From Novosphingobium aerophilum (GTDB lineage: Bacteria; Pseudomonadota; Alphaproteobacteria; Sphingomonadales; Sphingomonadaceae): 64,000 nucleotides of DNA. The stretch's first letter is position 1; the number at the start of each line of letters is the position of its first letter. The notes below the pieces were generated by a model. The model had not been told where the DNA came from. It did no database searches and saw only the letters and a list, made by a program, of their open reading frames with translations. The DNA is taken from assembly GCF_014230305.1 (NCBI RefSeq), contig NZ_JACLAU010000013.1, forward strand, positions 1 through 64,000, given 5' to 3'. The translations under genes were made by a program, and so were the position numbers. Below, piece after piece: positions 61,578 to 64,000 of this stretch.

Positions 61578-62360
61578 TCAGGCCGTGCCGCGCGAGGTTG
61601 TGCTGAGCGGTCGCCGCGCGACTGGATAGCCCGCGTCCTCCGGAATGCACAGATGCTCGATCCCGTCGATCGCTTCGGTCCAGGGGCAGATCAGGGCCGG
61701 CGGGCGGGCATGTGCCGCTGTCATGGCCTCGGCATAGGATTCGAAAGCCGCCAGCCGTTCCAGATTGCAGACCGTGGGGAACAGGGCCTGGGCCTCGCCC
61801 CGCGCGATCATGTCCAGCGTGTCCATCGCGCTGGCCCAGAACAGCCGGGCGGTTTCGCTGCCGTCCTCCATCAGCGCCACATCCCCGGTGCCCAGGTTGG
61901 CCAGGTAGAACCGGGTGTCGAAGGCGCGCTCCCAGGGCGGACACCATCGCGCGAAGGGGACGAGGGCGGCCAGGTCGAGCGACAGGGCAAAGCGCTCCAG
62001 CACCGGGCCGAGCGCTCCGACCGTGGCGAGGCAGTCCCGCGCTGCCCGCGCCAGATCGGCGGTGACGGCCTGGCTTACACCGGCAAGCAGACCGGTTTCC
62101 TCCAGCGTCTCGCGGATCGCGGCGATGCGCGCGGCCGTGTCGTCCGGGTCCAGGAACGGAGCCACTGCTGCGGCCAGTTCGCGGTCCGCCGGATCGATCC
62201 GGCCGCCGGGAAACACCGCCGCACCCGCGGCAAACCGCATGTGGGCCCCGCGCTCGATCATCAGCAGCTGCGGCGCGCCGCCCTGGGGGTTCTGGCGGAA
62301 CAGGATCAGGGTTGCGGCGGGAATGGCGCTGGCCTGGGGTCGTGGGGCAGTGACTGTCAT
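61578..62360 (-). CDS. Nudix hydrolase, NUDT19/CoA-pyrophosphatase-like
   Basis: A 260-residue Nudix protein. A FPGG motif (AAVFPGGRIDPAD) is separated by an insert from the box core AAIRETLEETGLLAG, the spacing seen in NUDT19-like and CoA/acyl-CoA diphosphatases rather than in compact MutT proteins. The C-terminal half has ARWCPPWERAFDTRFYLA, typical of that group. The ATG at 62360 is preferred over the upstream 62495 start, whose leader is Pro/Arg-rich and runs into spacer DNA. The likely reaction is cleavage of a nucleoside-diphosphate-linked compound such as CoA derivatives or NADH. The gene stands alone and converges on the HD-GYP gene. Confidence 0.85.
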   Translation of the reverse strand: MTVTAPRPQASAIPAATLILFRQNPQGGAPQLLMIERGAHMRFAAGAAVFPGGRIDPADRELAAAVAPFLDPDDTAARIAAIRETLEETGLLAGVSQAVTADLARAARDCLATVGALGPVLERFALSLDLAALVPFARWCPPWERAFDTRFYLANLGTGDVALMEDGSETARLFWASAMDTLDMIARGEAQALFPTVCNLERLAAFESYAEAMTAAHARPPALICPWTEAIDGIEHLCIPEDAGYPVARRPLSTTSRGTA

Positions 62361-62527
62361 CGGTCCACGTTCGTCCGGTCGGGCGGCGCTGGCAAGGCCG
62401 ATCTCGCCCGGTCGTGGCGGATCGCCCGGGCGACTGTCGGGTAACTTTACAGAGCCGCGAATTCCGGGCTCGCCGATTTTGCCAAAATCCAGCAAATCAG
62501 GGCTTTATCACGAATTGGCACGGTCTG

Positions 62528-62536
62528 TGCTATATT
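62528..62536 (+). promoter_or_regulatory. Extended -10 promoter of the candidate sRNA
   Basis: TGCTATATT fits TGn-TATAAT with one deviation and stands out in this GC-rich DNA. No well-spaced -35 is present (TTGGCA at 62515 is too close), which is acceptable for an extended -10 promoter. Transcription would start near 62543. Confidence 0.5.
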
Positions 62537-62542
62537 GGTTGT

Positions 62543-62676
62543 ACCCCAAGCAGTCTCGATGAGGCGGGGTCCGCTTCCTGGTCTCCGCGGCCCCGCCTCA
62601 ACCCGAGCATAGTGCCCGAAGTTCCCCCCGCCGGGCACAGCAAGGCCCGCGAACTCCCCGGTTCGCGGGCCTTTGG
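62543..62676 (+). ncRNA. Candidate small RNA with three hairpins
   Basis: Hairpin 1 pairs 62561-62574 with 62587-62599 (13 bp, one bulged T) and has loop TTCCTGGTCTCC. Hairpin 2 pairs GTGCCCG at 62612-62618 with CGGGCAC at 62632-62638 and exposes AAGTTCCCCCCGC. Hairpin 3 is the terminator at 62642-62673. C-rich loops complementary to Shine-Dalgarno sequences recur in alphaproteobacterial anti-SD small RNAs. I do not recognise a named family, so identity is unknown. The transcript would be about 130 nt. An alternative is a long 3' untranslated region, but no plus-strand gene lies upstream within 900 bp. Confidence 0.55.
62642..62676 (+). terminator. Terminator hairpin of the candidate sRNA
   Basis: A 13-bp perfect stem (AAGGCCCGCGAAC with its complement at 62661-62673) has a six-base TCCCCG loop. 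The T-tract after it is short (about TTT then GG). The stem is strong enough to end transcription, with some uncertainty. Confidence 0.65.
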
Positions 62677-62720
62677 CTGTCCGAAGCCGGTGCAGGGCCC
62701 AGCGGTGCCCTGCGCGACGA

Positions 62721-63050
62721 TTAGCTAGCGGTCTTGACCTGGGACTCGGCCATCAGTTGTTGCAGTTCGCCGGCTTCGTACATTTCCATCATGATGTCGC
62801 TGCCACCGACGAATTCGCCCTTCACGTAGAGCTGCGGAATGGTCGGCCAGTCGGAGAAGGCCTTGATCCCCTGGCGGATCTCCATGTCCTGCAGCACGTC
62901 CACGCTCGCGTATTCCACGCCCAGGTGATCGAGAATGGCGATGGCGCGGCTGGAGAATCCGCACTGCGGGAACAGCGGCGTGCCCTTCATGAACAGGACC
63001 ACGTCGTTGCCGTTCACGATTTCGGCGATGCGGGCATTGGTATCGGACAT
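62721..63050 (-). CDS. grxD: Monothiol CGFS glutaredoxin (Grx4/GrxD type)
   Basis: A 109-residue monothiol glutaredoxin. The active-site motif CGFS occurs in LFPQCGFSSRAIAIL, preceded by the glutathione-contact KGTP. WPTIPQLYVKGEFVGGSDI is the conserved cis-Pro and GSH-binding segment. The start at 63050 (MSDTNARI) is used because the upstream extension to 63128 has no family similarity. Such proteins hold a [2Fe-2S] cluster bridged by glutathione and hand it to acceptors, usually in complex with BolA, which is encoded 34 bp upstream. Most alphaproteobacteria keep this pair together. Confidence 0.95.
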   Translation of the reverse strand: MSDTNARIAEIVNGNDVVLFMKGTPLFPQCGFSSRAIAILDHLGVEYASVDVLQDMEIRQGIKAFSDWPTIPQLYVKGEFVGGSDIMMEMYEAGELQQLMAESQVKTAS

Positions 63051-63084
63051 CGGTGTGGCGACCTTATCTGGGAGAGGGAAATGT

Positions 63085-63318
63085 TCAGGTGGGAAGGGCG
63101 GTGGTGAGTTGCAAGGCGTGCAGCTCACCGCCCATGCGCCCGCCCAGCGCCTTGTAGACCAACTGGTGCTGGGCCACGCGGCTCTTGCCGGCGAAGGCCG
63201 CCGAGACGACGTGGGCAGCGTAGTGATCGCCGTCGCCCGCCAGATCGGTGATGGTCACCTCGGCATCGGGCAGGGCGGCGCGGATCATCGCCTCGATCTG
63301 GTCAGCGGCCATGGCCAT
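63085..63318 (-). CDS. BolA family protein
   Basis: A 77-residue BolA-like protein. It contains IEAMIRAALPDAEVTITD, a conserved HY-x-AHVVS strand, and the C-terminal helix with HQLVYKALGG, which includes the histidine that ligates the iron-sulphur cluster in Grx-BolA heterodimers. An ATG at 63318 is taken, the ATG two codons on is an alternative. It is in a compact minus-strand cluster with the DUF1476 gene 7 bp upstream and the CGFS glutaredoxin downstream. The role is likely iron-sulphur trafficking or iron sensing. Confidence 0.93.
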   Translation of the reverse strand: MAMAADQIEAMIRAALPDAEVTITDLAGDGDHYAAHVVSAAFAGKSRVAQHQLVYKALGGRMGGELHALQLTTALPT

Positions 63319-63325
63319 GGCGCGA

Positions 63326-63649
63326 TCAGGCCTCGCCCATCAGGGCCCGGCGCGCTTCGACCTGCTTGGCGTCGAGGGCAGCACGCACCTCGCCCTCGCT
63401 GGCGTCGACCCCGGCCGCGATCAGATCGCCCAGCAGCTTGCGGATCACGTCCTCGTCGCCGGCTTCCTCGAAATCGGCCTGGACCACGCTCTTGGCATAG
63501 GCCTCGGCCTCGACCGCCGAAAGGCCCATCCGTTCAGCCGCCCACTGGCCGACCAGGCGGTTGCGCCGCGCGTGGATGCGGAACAGCATTTCCTCATCGT
63601 GGGCAAACTTCGCCTCTTCAGCGCGCTCGCGGTCCTGGAAAGTGGTCAT
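63326..63649 (-). CDS. DUF1476 protein, F1-ATPase zeta-inhibitor-like
   Basis: A 107-residue all-helical protein. MTTFQDRERAEEAKFAHDEEMLFRIHARRN at the start is characteristic of DUF1476, the family of the alphaproteobacterial zeta subunit that inhibits F1-ATPase in Paracoccus. The N-terminal helix is the inhibitory part in that protein. The start at 63649 is chosen. The open frame continues upstream to 63862 without family character. In sphingomonads inhibition strength varies, so inhibitor function is probable but not certain. It heads the DUF1476-bolA-grx4 cluster. Confidence 0.92.
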   Translation of the reverse strand: MTTFQDRERAEEAKFAHDEEMLFRIHARRNRLVGQWAAERMGLSAVEAEAYAKSVVQADFEEAGDEDVIRKLLGDLIAAGVDASEGEVRAALDAKQVEARRALMGEA

Positions 63650-63779
63650 CTCGGTTCGTTTCCCCGTAACGAGTGATGGATCGGCAGTGTCACCCCGGAT
63701 AGGTCGACCCCGCCCGGCGTTCAATCCCGTAATCGTGGCCCGTATTCGTCGTTCACCGCTGCCGCGGGGGCTGCGCGCG

Positions 63780-64000
63780 TCACGCCGCCTGGTCGATGCC
63801 CCTGGCCAGGAACGGCAGCGACGCGCGCGCACGGTCCTCATAGGCGGCGATGGCACTGTCACGGGCCAGCGTCAGGCCGACTTCGTCCAAGCCGTTGATC
63901 AGGCAGTGCTTGCGGAACGGATCGATCTCGAAGGTGAAACGGTCCTGGAACGGCGTGGTGACGGTCTGGCTTTCCAGATCGATATGGATCGGATCGGTCT
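63780..64000 (-). CDS. leuD: 3-isopropylmalate dehydratase small subunit, C-terminal part
   Basis: The last 72 codons of a gene that continues past the right edge. Translation gives ...[24 protein letters not shown] and ends with LARGIDQAA, a highly conserved C-terminal segment of LeuD, which with LeuC isomerises 2-isopropylmalate to 3-isopropylmalate in leucine synthesis. The stop codon is TGA at 63782-63780. A 130-bp gap without recognisable elements separates it from the DUF1476 gene. Confidence 0.93.
   Translation of the reverse strand, partial: TDPIHIDLESQTVTTPFQDRFTFEIDPFRKHCLINGLDEVGLTLARDSAIAAYEDRARASLPFLARGIDQAA

Larger units (their letters stand above)
62361..62720. other. 360-bp intergenic region containing a candidate sRNA gene
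   Basis: No protein-coding frame is supported. The left part (62361-62527) is plain AT-richer spacer upstream of the Nudix gene. An extended -10 promoter at 62528-62536 and three stable hairpins to about 62676 follow. The remaining 44 bp lead to the glutaredoxin stop codon, which is read from the other strand. Confidence 0.7.

Overview
The window looks like a chromosomal segment of a high-GC alphaproteobacterium, most probably a sphingomonad (Novosphingobium/Sphingomonas type). Reasons: two large TonB-dependent receptors paired with catabolic genes, a Caulobacter/sphingomonad-style maltodextrin locus with a flavin-dependent tryptophan-halogenase homologue, and an alphaproteobacterial DUF1476-bolA-grx4 cluster beside leuD. 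No tRNA, rRNA, CRISPR array, insertion sequence or phage gene was recognised. The assignment rests on gene content only.

Region 1 (1-10.7 kb): a gene-free, hairpin-rich stretch (1-451), then a TonB-dependent receptor facing away from a GntR/FCD regulator. Between them is a perfect 10-bp GntR-type palindrome. The regulator leads a tight operon: HMG-CoA-lyase-like aldolase, ATP-dependent hydantoinase/oxoprolinase subunits A and B, CoA-transferase, and an N-carbamoylsarcosine-amidase-like hydrolase. It reads as import, ring opening, deamidation, CoA activation and C-C cleavage of an unidentified cyclic amide.

Region 2 (10.7-23.8 kb): a maltodextrin utilisation locus. An MFS transporter and a LacI regulator lie on the minus strand. 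A TonB receptor, a tryptophan-halogenase-like flavoprotein, an exported GH13 amylase, a cytosolic GH13 alpha-glucosidase and an exported GH97 glucosidase lie on the plus strand. Two matching near-palindromes, one before the transporter and one before the receptor, are the likely LacI operators. A strong intrinsic terminator, partly duplicated, closes the block.

Region 3 (23.8-60.1 kb) is the most interesting part. A complete type I secretion machine (HlyD-type adaptor, ABC exporter with a cysteine-less C39-like domain, TolC-type outer-membrane channel) flanks a MotB/TolR-like and a MotA/TolQ-like protein plus a small PilZ protein with an intact c-di-GMP motif. Next to it is one 8,699-residue open frame, built of about 96 RTX-containing modules and ending in a C-terminal domain of type I substrate character. 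A GT4 glycosyltransferase follows. The set resembles Salmonella SPI-4 (siiABCDEF), in which a MotAB-like proton channel assists export of a giant adhesin, but here with an added c-di-GMP receptor and an almost purely RTX substrate. I infer a proton-motive-force-assisted, c-di-GMP-gated secretion or retention system for a giant surface protein.

Region 4 (60.1-64.0 kb): a DUF3391/HD-GYP protein whose HD histidine is replaced by leucine, a Nudix hydrolase, a candidate small RNA with three hairpins and C-rich loops, a CGFS glutaredoxin, BolA, a DUF1476 F1-ATPase-inhibitor-like protein, and the 3' end of leuD running off the right edge.
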